The notes under the pieces: model-generated | Seen by the model: the letters and a program-made list of their open reading frames with translations, nothing else | What the model was told of the DNA's origin: nothing | Database searches by the model: none | Translations under genes and position numbers: made by a program | Shown: positions 1 through 8,347 of the stretch, in pieces | Position numbering within the stretch: the stretch's first letter is position 1 | Layout: the number at the start of each line of letters is the position of its first letter | Origin: Acidobacteriota bacterium | GTDB lineage: Bacteria > Acidobacteriota > Thermoanaerobaculia > Thermoanaerobaculales > Sulfomarinibacteraceae | NCBI GenBank assembly: GCA_024641545.1 | Contig: JAHECW010000014.1 | Coordinates: forward strand, 1-51,062 | Reading direction: 5' to 3' | DNA: 51,062 nt

Positions 1-1
1 C

Positions 2-214
2 ACCCGGCAAAAACTCCTGCGCAACCGCCGCCGCCTCGAACCGGTACTCGCCCGTCATGGAATCACATTGCGCACCGACGTCCTCGAGGACCCCGACCGC
101 GATCTCTGGACATCGGTGCGACTTCACGAGCCGCGCCGCCCGTCGACCTCGCACCTCAAGGAACGCCTCGACAAGGCCCTCGCACGAGTCGAGGATTTCA
201 TCGGCGCCCACTGA
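2..214 (+). CDS. C-terminal end of an unknown protein (partial)
   Basis: Frame 2 is open from the window edge to a TGA at 212-214 and gives 70 residues, rich in Arg, Leu and Asp. It ends in a likely helical segment (HLKERLDKALARVEDF). The start lies outside the window. I recognise no family. The next gene is convergent and ends about 30 bp away. The reading frame looks genuine because it stays open and has codon use like its neighbours, but so short a tail gives no function. Confidence 0.5.
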   Translation, partial: TRQKLLRNRRRLEPVLARHGITLRTDVLEDPDRDLWTSVRLHEPRRPSTSHLKERLDKALARVEDFIGAH

Positions 215-245
215 CTCAGCAGCGCGTCACCGGACCCGGTGAACC

Positions 246-1031
246 TCACTCCTTCGGATAGACCCTCTCGTACAGGTCCGCGCCGAGCTCCGGAGCATGG
301 GTGTTGAGGTAGATGATCTCGCTCTTGGCGCCGTTGCGGTCGCCCGCGAAAAGCAGTGCGAGCCCGTGTCCGTAGTGCGCACGGGCGTTCTCGGGGTCGA
401 GCTCCAAGACGCCCCGAAACTCACGGACAGCCGCCTCGTTGTCGTCTTGGTGAAAGAGCGCGACCGCGAGCCCGAGGCGCGCCTCGATGTTGTCGGGGTC
501 GCGTTTGAGGACCTCCCGGCACACTCTCTCGGCATCAGTGTGACGCTCGAGGGCGCCATAGGTGATCCCGAGCTCGACCAGCGCCTGCGTCAACTCCGGG
601 TCACGGACGGCGGCCTCTGCCAGATACGTCACCGCTTCCCTCAGAGCACCCTGGCGCCGCCGCGTGACTCCGAGCATGAAGGTGCACTTGGCCTCGCCCG
701 GTTTGAGTTCGTGAGCTTCTTCAAGGGCCTCGCGCGCGTCGTCAAGGAGGCCGAGTTCGAGAGCGGCCGATCCCAAACCAAAGAGAGCGTTGTATCGTTG
801 TTCGTCCCCCAGGGAGAGGTCGCGCGCGTTGGTGTAGTGGCCGATGGCGGATTCGAAATCGCCTTCGTCCAGGGCGACGTACCCGAGCTGGAGCTCACGA
901 AAGGCATCCTTCCCCTTCTCATCCATCCCGGCCCACGCACCCGACGCCGTCGTCAGGATCAGAAAGACTGCGACCCACAACATCGCTCTTGGCGGGCAGC
1001 GGCCGTCCCGGCGGCTCGAAATCGTACTCAC
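246..1031 (-). CDS. Secreted TPR-repeat protein
   Basis: The protein has 261 residues. An N-terminal signal-type segment (AMLWVAVFLILTTASGAWA, roughly residues 16-34) is followed by about five TPR-like helical pairs. Repeat hallmarks include GYVALDEGDFESAIGHY, LGSAALELGLLDDAREALEEA and ARLGLAVALFHQDDNEAAV, with the Ala, Gly and Tyr/Phe spacing of TPRs. Such domains serve as periplasmic protein-protein scaffolds. The start is GTG at 1031, and GTGA overlaps the stop of the DUF3108 gene (1028-1030), so the two are probably translationally coupled and function together. The exact partner is unknown. Confidence 0.85.
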   Translation of the reverse strand: MSTISSRRDGRCPPRAMLWVAVFLILTTASGAWAGMDEKGKDAFRELQLGYVALDEGDFESAIGHYTNARDLSLGDEQRYNALFGLGSAALELGLLDDAREALEEAHELKPGEAKCTFMLGVTRRRQGALREAVTYLAEAAVRDPELTQALVELGITYGALERHTDAERVCREVLKRDPDNIEARLGLAVALFHQDDNEAAVREFRGVLELDPENARAHYGHGLALLFAGDRNGAKSEIIYLNTHAPELGADLYERVYPKE

Positions 1032-1900
1032 CGGCTGTCCCCGCCGCTATCCCCCCAGGTCTCCCATTCCGTTGGGACACCGCCTTCGGCGCCGTCATCG
1101 GCGCTGCTGAGGGTCGCCGACAACTTGCCGAAGGAGAGGTCGAACTCGATCTTGCAGGGGCGGTGAGGCTCTTGACGATCGATCCACACCACCATGGATC
1201 CCGATTTGCTGAACATCATCTTGTCACGCGGCTCCGGGACCACCGCCGCCGCATCGCACTTTCCCATCTTGGTCTTGATCGTCTTGTGCTCTCTCACCCG
1301 CGCAACGGTTTCCACGGCTCCCTTGCTGGTCATCAGGCCGAGCACGTTCTCGGTTCCGACTTCCGTTTTCATCGTGCGCAACCGATAGATGAACGCCAGA
1401 GGATCGTAGGCGCGCTCGACCTCGACCGGGGATCGGGTCTCTTCGCCGTTCTTGGTCCGCACGAGTTCCATGGTCTCGAGATCGACGAGCCAGACCTCGC
1501 TCTTTCTCTTTTTCTTCTCGACCGAGTTCTCGTCATAGCGGATCGACGTCACCCGGCGGGGATCGAAGTACGAATCCAACCGCGATCGAACACGGTAGAT
1601 GCCATCGAAGAACTTCGTGGTCCGAGCAAGAACGACGATGCGATAGATCGACTCGCCCTCCGGTCCGGACTCGACAAAGCTCGTGATCTCCATCTCGCCG
1701 CAGTGGACTCCAAGCCATGAGATGGCGAATGAGAGCCGCTCACCGACGGGGAAAGCGGTCACAGCCTCGACCGCCGGCTGCGGCTCGTTCCCAGCGCCTT
1801 CGGAAGCTCCGACACCATGACAGGTCACGATCAGCGCGGCGATGCTGATCCAGGCTCGAAGCCTGATCGGTCGGCTCGGTCGCTGGGTTCTGGACTCCAT
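1028..1900 (-). CDS. DUF3108-family exported protein
   Basis: The 290-residue product begins with a basic stretch and a hydrophobic segment (AWISIAALIVTCHGVGA), so it is exported. The body has DUF3108 features: FPVGERLSFAISWLGVHCGE near the start of the mature protein, YRVRSRLDSYFDP, and a late GSMVVWIDRQEPHRPCKIEF. DUF3108 proteins are predicted beta-rich periplasmic or envelope proteins of unknown function. I chose ATG at 1900 over an upstream GTG at 1939. The ATG places the signal peptide at the N-terminus and has a GGAGGGGAG-like purine tract about 14 nt upstream, whereas the GTG has no ribosome site. It overlaps and precedes the TPR gene in a two-gene operon. Confidence 0.8.
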   Translation of the reverse strand: MESRTQRPSRPIRLRAWISIAALIVTCHGVGASEGAGNEPQPAVEAVTAFPVGERLSFAISWLGVHCGEMEITSFVESGPEGESIYRIVVLARTTKFFDGIYRVRSRLDSYFDPRRVTSIRYDENSVEKKKRKSEVWLVDLETMELVRTKNGEETRSPVEVERAYDPLAFIYRLRTMKTEVGTENVLGLMTSKGAVETVARVREHKTIKTKMGKCDAAAVVPEPRDKMMFSKSGSMVVWIDRQEPHRPCKIEFDLSFGKLSATLSSADDGAEGGVPTEWETWGDSGGDSR

Positions 1901-1994
1901 GATTCGGCCGGTTTCTCCCCTCCACGTTCGTCTATCCACGATACCAGGGATGGGTCGTCAGGGCTCCCGAGCGGCCGCCCCCTCGAACACCGGT

Positions 1995-2369
1995 TCAATG
2001 CACCCGACTCGGACTGAAGTCGCCCTCTTCATCGAATCCGTGGATGAGGACGAAGAAGTAGGCCGGGTAGCGATCGGCCTCGGTCTCGGTCATGAGTTCG
2101 AAGACGAACTCGTGCTCCTGGTCGCCCGGCCCACCCTGGACGTACGCGATCTGGTCCGCCGTCAGGAGGAGTTCGCCGACCAGGAGTTTACCTCTGAGCA
2201 CCTGCACGACCAGGGTGTCAGGTTCTTCCTTGGCGAAGTGCCAGTGGAGGTCCTCGTCGTCGTAGATCACCGCCTCGGGGGTTCCGGCGCGCAGGATGCA
2301 GTTCGGGTGACCCATGAGCCAGGGCCAGAAAACGTCAAAGGGCAGCGTCGGTTGGTCGTCGATGGTCAT
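1995..2369 (-). CDS. Conserved-looking small hypothetical protein
   Basis: This is a 124-residue, acidic, soluble protein with no signal peptide or membrane segment. Trp and Phe are concentrated early (PFDVFWPWLMGHP), and His/Asp/Glu-rich strands follow (YDDEDLHWHFAKEEP). I do not recognise a family. The ATG at 2369 is preceded by an AAGGTGA ribosome-binding site. It lies downstream of the citrate synthase terminator on the same strand and about 94 bp before the DUF3108 gene. It therefore may be transcribed on its own or by read-through. Confidence 0.7.
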   Translation of the reverse strand: MTIDDQPTLPFDVFWPWLMGHPNCILRAGTPEAVIYDDEDLHWHFAKEEPDTLVVQVLRGKLLVGELLLTADQIAYVQGGPGDQEHEFVFELMTETEADRYPAYFFVLIHGFDEEGDFSPSRVH

Positions 2370-2423
2370 TGTGGCTTCACCTTACCATTGATTGAACTCC
2401 GTCGGTTCAAACTCGCAACGAGC

Positions 2424-2453
2424 AACAAAAATCGGGGCGCCCTCGGGCGCCCC
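2424..2453 (-). terminator. Intrinsic terminator of the citrate synthase gene
   Basis: Read leftward, a perfect 9-bp stem (GGGGCGCCC/GGGCGCCCC, arms 2445-2453 and 2434-2442 with a 2-nt loop) is followed by GATTTTTGTTG. It lies 27 bp past the citrate synthase stop. GC stem plus U tract is the classic Rho-independent form. Confidence 0.9.
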
Positions 2454-2480
2454 GTCGGAGTCGTTACGGTACGAGATCCT

Positions 2481-3785
2481 CTACTTGATGCCGGCGAACT
2501 CCTCGAGCATGGCCGTGGTGACCGACTTGGGCCGTTCGATGGGATAACCCAACGCGCGATCCCAGGTGATGTTGGTCAGCACGCCGAGGGCGCGACCGAT
2601 GCCGAAGAGAACCGTGTAGAAATCCCACTCGGTGAGACCGTAGTACCACTGGATCACGCCGGACTGCGCGTCGACGTTGGGCCACGGGTTCTTGGCCTTG
2701 CCGTGCTCGGTGAGGACACCCGGCGCCACCTTGTAGATCATGGAGATCACCTTGAACAAGGGGTAGTCCGGCAGGTTCTTGAGACAGAACTCACGCTGCG
2801 ATTCGTACCGCGGGTCGGTCTTGCGGAGCACCGCGTGACCGTAGCCCGGGATGACCTGACCCGAGTTGAGGGTATCCCAGAGCGCCTTCTTGATGACCTC
2901 TTCCGTCGGTTCCTGGCCGCCGAGTCCCTCCATGAACTTCATCGTCCAGCTCAGCACCTCCTGGTTCGCCAGGCCGTGCAGGGGACCGGCGAGACCGTTC
3001 ATGCCGGCCGACAAGGAGTAGTACGCATCCGACAACGCCGACGCCACGAGATGGGTGGTGTGGGCGGAGACGTTCCCCGACTCGTGGTCGGAGTGGAGAA
3101 TGAAGTACATCCGAGCGACGTCGTCGTAGGGCTTGGCAATACCCATCTGGTGGGCGAAGTTGCCGCCCATGTCGAGGCTCGGATCCTCGTCGATCTGTTC
3201 GTCATTCTTGTACTTGAGGCGGTAGATGAAGGCCGCGAGGGTCGGGAGCTTGGCCATCAGGTTGCAGGAGTCCTCGAACATCGGCTCCCAGTACTCCATC
3301 TTGTTCATGCCCTCGTTGTAACGCTTGACGAACTCCGACTCGCGCTGCATGGCGACGATGCCTGCCGAGAACATGGTCATCGGGTGGGTGTCGGCCGGCA
3401 TCGCCCGCATGATGTCCTTGACGTACTGCGGGAGCTGGCGGCGCTTCTTGAAATCGGCGACGACTTCCGCCGCCTGCGCGGCGGTGGGGATGTCACCGGT
3501 CATGAGGTAGTAGAAGAAGCCCTCGACGGACGGGTAGTCCTGGCCCTTTACGGCCGGGAGCGCCGCAAAGGTCTCGGGGATGGTGCGACCGCGAAAACGG
3601 ATTCCCTCGAAGGGATCCAGATAGGACACGTCGGTGACCAGGCACTTGACCCCGCGAGCGCCGCCGATGGCTTGGCCGATGGTCACTTCGCTGATCTTGA
3701 CATCACTGTGTTCTTTGAGCAGCCGAACGGTTCGCGGCCGGTGCTCGTCAATTTTCTTTTTCAGGGCTTCCTTGAGAGTCGACAT
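2481..3785 (-). CDS. gltA: Citrate synthase, type I (mitochondrial-like)
   Basis: This cytosolic enzyme condenses acetyl-CoA and oxaloacetate to citrate, the entry step of the TCA cycle. The product has 434 residues. All three catalytic residues are present: His270 in GPLHGLANQE, His317 in GYGHAVLRKTDPR and Asp372 in NVDAQSG, almost the same numbers as in pig citrate synthase (274/320/375). SDHESGNVSAHT and MNGLAGPLHG are typical of the eukaryote-like type I group, which is also known from Geobacter. I chose ATG at 3785 because AAGGAG lies 7 nt upstream. A TTG two codons earlier (3791) overlaps the ribosome site. The gene has its own promoter and terminator. Two more citrate-synthase-family genes lie at 26.9-29.2 kb, but this is the likely housekeeping enzyme. 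Confidence 0.97.
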   Translation of the reverse strand: MSTLKEALKKKIDEHRPRTVRLLKEHSDVKISEVTIGQAIGGARGVKCLVTDVSYLDPFEGIRFRGRTIPETFAALPAVKGQDYPSVEGFFYYLMTGDIPTAAQAAEVVADFKKRRQLPQYVKDIMRAMPADTHPMTMFSAGIVAMQRESEFVKRYNEGMNKMEYWEPMFEDSCNLMAKLPTLAAFIYRLKYKNDEQIDEDPSLDMGGNFAHQMGIAKPYDDVARMYFILHSDHESGNVSAHTTHLVASALSDAYYSLSAGMNGLAGPLHGLANQEVLSWTMKFMEGLGGQEPTEEVIKKALWDTLNSGQVIPGYGHAVLRKTDPRYESQREFCLKNLPDYPLFKVISMIYKVAPGVLTEHGKAKNPWPNVDAQSGVIQWYYGLTEWDFYTVLFGIGRALGVLTNITWDRALGYPIERPKSVTTAMLEEFAGIK

Positions 3786-3908
3786 GTCCAATCTCCTTTT
3801 GTGGCCTCGGCGGCTGCAACAGCCGTGACTCAGACGGTGCGCCGTCGTTCCGATTCGTTCGAATTCAGCTTCTCGATTCTGATTTCAAGGGTCGCGCTCA
3901 CGCAACAG

Positions 3909-3937
3909 AGTATAGGGCTTGTGAAACAAAGTGACAA
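3909..3937 (-). promoter_or_regulatory. Sigma70-type promoter for citrate synthase
   Basis: Leftward TTGTCA (3932-3937), a 17-bp spacer and TATACT (3909-3914) each match the consensus at 5 of 6 positions. This gives a leader of about 115 nt before the ATG at 3785. A loose dyad, CTTGT...ACAAG (3918-3938), overlaps the spacer and -35 and could be an operator, but it is short. Confidence 0.7.
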
Positions 3938-4041
3938 GCTCTTTCACGGTTGCGCGTCTTTCAAAGCGAAAACACTGATCGGCAGCCGCGTTCACCCTGA
4001 AACAGTTGACAGCGGCGATGAACCGGCGAAAATGAGCGCCT

Positions 4042-5394
4042 ATGCAGAAGATCGCGATTCGCGAGCTGCGAACCAGATTCCTGCTCGCCGAAGCTGACGC
4101 ACTGATCCTCCTCGGCGCCGGTGTTGCGGCGGCCTGGATCCGTTTCGGTTCCGCCGGTTTTGACGTCGAGTTGAATCAACTCCTCCAACACCCGGGGTTC
4201 ATCATCTACGCGGTGCTGGCTCAATTCGGTCTCGCCACGACCTTCGATCTCTACCGCCCTTCGAGTTGGCGAACCCCGGATTATGTGCTCGCGAGGACCG
4301 CGGCCCTGGCCGTCAGCATGGCCATTGCCCTGGTCCTCGGCGTCTATCTCGTCGAGCCGTGGCGATTCGGTCGCGGCCTCCTCACCATCACCCTCGCCAT
4401 CTCGCTGCCGTCCCAGGTGCTCCTCCGGTCGGTCTGGCTCAAGCTCGCGACCCGTCCGCAGGCGCGCGCCGCCATCCTCATCGGCGACGGTCCGATCGTT
4501 GGAGCGCTTCGACGAGAACTTCAGAACCGGCCGAATCCACCGTTTCAGATCGTCCGCCATCTCCCGGCCCCAACCAACGGCGCGACCGACCCCCTCGAGG
4601 GCATCGACGTCCAGGCCACGGACCTGATCATCGTCGCCCAGCTCGCCGACGGCGATCCCACCATCGATCGCCTCGCCGCGCTCAATTTCCACGGCACCAC
4701 CGTGGTCGACGCCGCCGGCGCCTACGCTTCGCTGACCGGTCGAATCCCGATTCACCAGGTGGACTCCCGGTGGTTCATCGCGACGGGAGATTTTTCGTCC
4801 ATTGCAACTTCGCCGTTCCATTACCTGCAGCGAACCTTCGATCTGGTTTCGGCCTCCACGTTGCTCATTCTCACCGCGCCGATTCTCATTTTCGCCGGGC
4901 TCGCTGTGGCGTTCTTCGATGGCCTGCCGGTCATCTATCGACAACAGCGGCTCGGCCAGTTCGGCCGGCCCTTCGAGCTCTTCAAGCTCCGCACCATGCG
5001 AAATTGTCCGGACGGCAAGGGTCCGACCTTCGCCGAGGAGAACGACGCGCGGGTGTTTCCCATCGGCCGGTTGCTGCGGCGCTGGCGCATCGATGAGCTC
5101 CCGCAATTGCTGAATGTGCTGCGCGGCCAAATGAGTCTGGTCGGTCCCCGACCGGAGCGCCCGGAGGTCGCGGCCCGATTCGAACGGAAAATCCCGTTCT
5201 ACGCTTTCAGGTACTCCGTCCGGCCGGGACTCACGGGCTGGGCCCAGATTCACCTCCCCTACTGCGCCCGGACCGAAGACCACATGACCAAGCTCGAGTT
5301 CGATCTCTACGCCGTCAGACACCACGGCCCCTCCATGTATGCGATCGTTCTGCTGAGGACCTTGGGAGCGCTGGTGTTCCGGCCGGGGAGATAG
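4042..5394 (+). CDS. Polyprenyl-phosphate sugar-1-phosphate transferase (exopolysaccharide initiation)
   Basis: The 450-residue inner-membrane protein belongs to the WbaP/WcaJ family, which transfers a sugar-1-phosphate from a nucleotide sugar to undecaprenyl phosphate to start exopolysaccharide or O-antigen synthesis. Four N-terminal hydrophobic segments (within residues 15-140) precede a soluble Rossmann-like region (IIVAQLADGDP). A re-entrant hydrophobic helix follows (LVSASTLLILTAPILIFAGL, about 268-287). The catalytic part shows FKLRTMRN, RRWRIDELPQLLNVLRGQMS, VGPRPERPE and RPGLTGWAQI, all hallmarks of the family. The start is ATG 4042 with only a weak ribosome site. The gene stands alone and diverges from citrate synthase. 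No other polysaccharide genes are adjacent, so the sugar and product are unknown. Confidence 0.93.
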   Translation: MQKIAIRELRTRFLLAEADALILLGAGVAAAWIRFGSAGFDVELNQLLQHPGFIIYAVLAQFGLATTFDLYRPSSWRTPDYVLARTAALAVSMAIALVLGVYLVEPWRFGRGLLTITLAISLPSQVLLRSVWLKLATRPQARAAILIGDGPIVGALRRELQNRPNPPFQIVRHLPAPTNGATDPLEGIDVQATDLIIVAQLADGDPTIDRLAALNFHGTTVVDAAGAYASLTGRIPIHQVDSRWFIATGDFSSIATSPFHYLQRTFDLVSASTLLILTAPILIFAGLAVAFFDGLPVIYRQQRLGQFGRPFELFKLRTMRNCPDGKGPTFAEENDARVFPIGRLLRRWRIDELPQLLNVLRGQMSLVGPRPERPEVAARFERKIPFYAFRYSVRPGLTGWAQIHLPYCARTEDHMTKLEFDLYAVRHHGPSMYAIVLLRTLGALVFRPGR

Positions 5395-5574
5395 ACCGCT
5401 GCCGACGCGAAAGGATCGCTCTGAGCAAGGGCGGCGGATCGAGGGCGAGGCAGGCCGGAACTGTTCGTCGGACGAGCCGTCGGATGCCGGGGACCCTTCC
5501 CAGGTTCTCCCGGACCGCCCGCCGTCGCCGCTCCCAAGCCCGGACCACCGCCCGTGGGGACGGCTGGACCGTCC
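5395..5574. other. Intergenic stretch with no recognised feature
   Basis: This is the upstream half of the 385-bp gap between the sugar transferase and the receptor gene. It is GC-rich, and I find no convincing terminator for the transferase and no plausible small gene. The downstream half holds the promoter and riboswitch listed separately. Confidence 0.5.
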
Positions 5575-5603
5575 TTGACACCGGGCGGGTCGATGCGGAT
5601 ACT
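5575..5603 (+). promoter_or_regulatory. Sigma70-type promoter upstream of the TPP riboswitch
   Basis: TTGACA (5575-5580), a 17-bp spacer and GATACT (5598-5603) form a near-consensus promoter. The predicted transcript starts near 5610, about 25 nt before the riboswitch aptamer, which is the expected arrangement. Confidence 0.75.
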
Positions 5604-5632
5604 CGGGTCGGCTCTTTGTGAATCTGCTCGCA

Positions 5633-5716
5633 TCCATGGGGGTGTCCCGTCTCGGACGGGGCTGAGATCAAACCCCTCGAACCTGATCCGGGTCATGCCG
5701 GCGGAGGGAACTGGAA
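5633..5716 (+). ncRNA. TPP riboswitch (THI element)
   Basis: The conserved THI-box elements appear in order. First is GGGGCTGAGA (about 5658-5667), then ACCCCTCGAACCTGATCCGG, then GTCATGCCGGCGGAGGGAAC (about 5692-5711). These are the pyrimidine- and pyrophosphate-sensing helices of the thiamin pyrophosphate aptamer. The element lies 64 nt before the ATG of the TonB-dependent receptor. GGTCCGCC (5721-5728) can pair partly with the ribosome site GCGGAGGACC (5767-5776) and also with GGCGGA in the aptamer. A translational switch is therefore plausible, though that part is inferred. Confidence 0.93.
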
Positions 5717-5779
5717 TCGTGGTCCGCCGTGCCGTGCTCCCCCGCCCGGGTTCAACCCCCCGATCAGCGGAGGACCGGC

Positions 5780-8224
5780 ATGTTTTTGTTTCGCTTGACC
5801 GTCACCATCGTCATCTGGGCGACGCTCTCCGGTGTCGCCCTTGCCGCCGAGATTCGCGGACGGCTCATCGACACACTGAGCAAGGAGCCCATCGCCGGCG
5901 CGTCTCTCCTGGCGACCGCGGACGGTCTGAACCTCGAGACCTCGACCGACGAGGACGGGGGATTTGTTCTTCATCTCCCCGACCCGCCTCCGTTCTCCTT
6001 GCGTCTTCGGGTGACCTCGGGAGGCCACGAGACCCTCGACCTCAACCTCACCGATGTCCCGCACACCCACGGGCTCAGCCTCCAGGCCGAACCGATCGTA
6101 TTTCAGGGCGAGGTTGAGGTCACCGGGCTGCGCGCCACCGTCGGTGAGACCCCGGTCACCGTGACCAGGATCGGCCGCGAAGAGATCGAACGCCGCTACT
6201 GGGCCCAGGACGTCCCCATCTTCCTGGAACAGACCCCCGGTTTCTACGCCTACAACGACAGCGGCAACGGCATCGGTTACTCGTACTTCTTCCTCCGCAG
6301 CTTCGACATGCGCCGCACCGCCATCAGCCTCAACGGCGTCCCGCTCAACGACGCCCACTCTCACGGCGTATTCTTCATCGACCTGGCCGATTTTCTCTCC
6401 ACCACCGATGAAATCCAGGTCCAGCGCGGCGTCGGAACCAATCTCTACGGCGGCAGCGCCATCGGCGGATCGGTCAACATCACCAGCCGGCAGCCCCTGA
6501 CCGAGCAACGCCTCCACCTGGCCATGCTCGGAGGCTCCTTCGGCACCGGTCGCGTCACCCTCGAGTTCGACAGCGGGCTCATCAGGAACAGATGGGCCAC
6601 CACCGCCCGCTACTCCCGGGTGCAGACCGACGGCTACCGCGACCAGAGCTGGTCGGAAATGTGGAACTACTCCCTTTCCGTCGTTCGGTACGGCGAGAAG
6701 ACCAACCTCCGCTTCAACCTCTTCGGCGGTCCGGAGGAGACCCATCTCGCTTACGAGGGGGTTTCCATGGCCTTCCTCGACGGCGAGATCACCGGGGACG
6801 CGCGTGTTGACCGCCGCTACAACCCGCTCGAATACCGCAACGAGATCGACCGCTTCTTCCAGCCCCACTACCAGTTGATTCACGCCTGGCAGATCAGTCC
6901 CGATCTCGCGTGGCAGAACACGTTCTATTTCTTTGAAGGGGAAGGCTATTTTCAGCAGTTCAAACACGACCGCTGGATGCCCGAGTACGGCCTCGAACCC
7001 ATCGCGTTGCCCGACGGCTCGATCATCGACACCACCGATCTCGTCCGCCGCCGCGAGGTCGACGAGTGGGACGCGGGTTGGATCCCCAACGTCGAATGGC
7101 GCCACGGCAACGACCACGGCAGCCTCCAGGCGGGTGCTGCGTTCCGACTCCACAGCGGTCGCCACTGGGGTTTCGTTCAGTGGGCGCAGTACTACCCTCC
7201 GGATCTCGATCCCGATCACCGCTACTACGACTACCGCCTCGACAAGCAGACCATGCAGCCTTTTGTCCAGGAGAGCTGGCGCGTCAACAAGACATGGAAT
7301 CTCATGGCGGGCCTGACGTGGACCCACCACCGCTACGAGATGAGTGACGACAGGGTGAAGGGCGTCGAGGTGGACGAGAGCTTTTCCTACCTGCTCCCGA
7401 GACTCGGCGTCACCTACCGACCCAGCGAGCGCCTGAGCTTCTTCACGAACGTCTCGCGCGGGGGCCGAGAGCCCGCGTTCCGCGACATCTACGACCCGCA
7501 GAACACCTGGTCGCCCGCCCCGCTGAACCTCGAGCCCGAAGAGCTCACCGACTATGAACTCGGCGGGACCTACGCCTGGCGAACCGGGCGGGCGTCGCTC
7601 AACCTCTACTACCTCGATTTCGACAACGCCATCGTCTGGGCCGGGGGCCTCGACAACAACGGCGACCCGGTGACCGCCAACGGCGCCGTGACCGAGCACC
7701 GTGGAGTCGAGGTCGACCTCGAGTGGCAACCCATCCCTGCGATCGGCGGCCGCCTCGACCTTGCCTGGTCGGATAACCGAATCGTCGACTTCACCGAGCA
7801 CGACTACGACGGCAACGCCATCGACCACTCCGGTAACGCCTTGCCGGTGAGTCCCGATTGGCTCGTTTCCCTCGAAGTTCACGGAACCGCAGGCCCGGTC
7901 ACGGGGACGCTCACCGTGCGCTATGTCGACGACTTCTACCTTGACAATACCGAGGACATGCGGAAGTTCCCCGAGATCCGGAACGACCCCGACTACATCC
8001 ACCGGGTCAATCGAGCCTTCACCACACTCGACCTTGCGCTCGAGGTCGACCTCGGTCGAACCGTGGCGAACGCCGTCATGGCGCAACGGGTCAACGCCAC
8101 CTTCCGGATCAACAACCTCACGGACACCCTCTTCACCACGTTCGGCTATTTCGACGGATACCAGCCGGTGTGGATCCCCGCGGCAACCAGGAACGCGTAC
8201 GCGGGGTTGGTCTTCGATTGGTAA
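5780..8224 (+). CDS. TonB-dependent outer-membrane receptor, probably for thiamin or a precursor
   Basis: The 814-residue protein starts with a signal peptide (FRLTVTIVIWATLSGVALAA). A carboxypeptidase-regulatory-like beta domain follows (EIRGRLIDTLSKEPIAGASL, about 24-110), then the plug domain (ETPVTVTRIGREEIERRYW to about residue 235, including SFDMRRTAISLNGVPLNDAH). A long barrel with many aromatic-ended strands completes it. Such receptors use TonB/ExbBD energy to import ligands across the outer membrane. The TPP riboswitch directly upstream argues for thiamin, its phosphates or the HMP moiety as ligand, as proposed for riboswitch-linked receptors in Bacteroidetes. I chose ATG 5780 because GCGGAGGACC lies just upstream and it gives the signal peptide. 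The substrate is inferred from regulation only. Confidence 0.9.
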   Translation: MFLFRLTVTIVIWATLSGVALAAEIRGRLIDTLSKEPIAGASLLATADGLNLETSTDEDGGFVLHLPDPPPFSLRLRVTSGGHETLDLNLTDVPHTHGLSLQAEPIVFQGEVEVTGLRATVGETPVTVTRIGREEIERRYWAQDVPIFLEQTPGFYAYNDSGNGIGYSYFFLRSFDMRRTAISLNGVPLNDAHSHGVFFIDLADFLSTTDEIQVQRGVGTNLYGGSAIGGSVNITSRQPLTEQRLHLAMLGGSFGTGRVTLEFDSGLIRNRWATTARYSRVQTDGYRDQSWSEMWNYSLSVVRYGEKTNLRFNLFGGPEETHLAYEGVSMAFLDGEITGDARVDRRYNPLEYRNEIDRFFQPHYQLIHAWQISPDLAWQNTFYFFEGEGYFQQFKHDRWMPEYGLEPIALPDGSIIDTTDLVRRREVDEWDAGWIPNVEWRHGNDHGSLQAGAAFRLHSGRHWGFVQWAQYYPPDLDPDHRYYDYRLDKQTMQPFVQESWRVNKTWNLMAGLTWTHHRYEMSDDRVKGVEVDESFSYLLPRLGVTYRPSERLSFFTNVSRGGREPAFRDIYDPQNTWSPAPLNLEPEELTDYELGGTYAWRTGRASLNLYYLDFDNAIVWAGGLDNNGDPVTANGAVTEHRGVEVDLEWQPIPAIGGRLDLAWSDNRIVDFTEHDYDGNAIDHSGNALPVSPDWLVSLEVHGTAGPVTGTLTVRYVDDFYLDNTEDMRKFPEIRNDPDYIHRVNRAFTTLDLALEVDLGRTVANAVMAQRVNATFRINNLTDTLFTTFGYFDGYQPVWIPAATRNAYAGLVFDW

Positions 8225-8347
8225 CAGGGAGCAGGCATCCGAGCCCCCCAGTCGCCCTTTGCCGCGTTGCGACGTGCCCAGCCGGTCCGATTGAGCTAGA
8301 TTACTCGTCGTTCATCGGGGGCCCGACCGGTGCCTCGATCCTGATTC

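Noticed and set aside
4006-4034. TTGACA at 4006-4011 as promoter of the sugar transferase
   Set aside because: The -10 position reads AAAATG (2 of 6) and would put the start at the ATG itself. No support beyond a -35 match.
1842-4097. Long open frame opposite the citrate synthase and DUF3108 genes (about 750 codons, + strand)
   Set aside because: It is antisense to well-identified genes and has no recognisable protein motifs. Long antisense frames are expected in GC-rich DNA.
5693-8086. Long open frame opposite the TonB-dependent receptor (about 800 codons, - strand)
   Set aside because: The sequence is Val/Glu/Gly/Asp-rich and repetitive, mirroring receptor codons, and it would also cover the riboswitch. 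It is a shadow frame.
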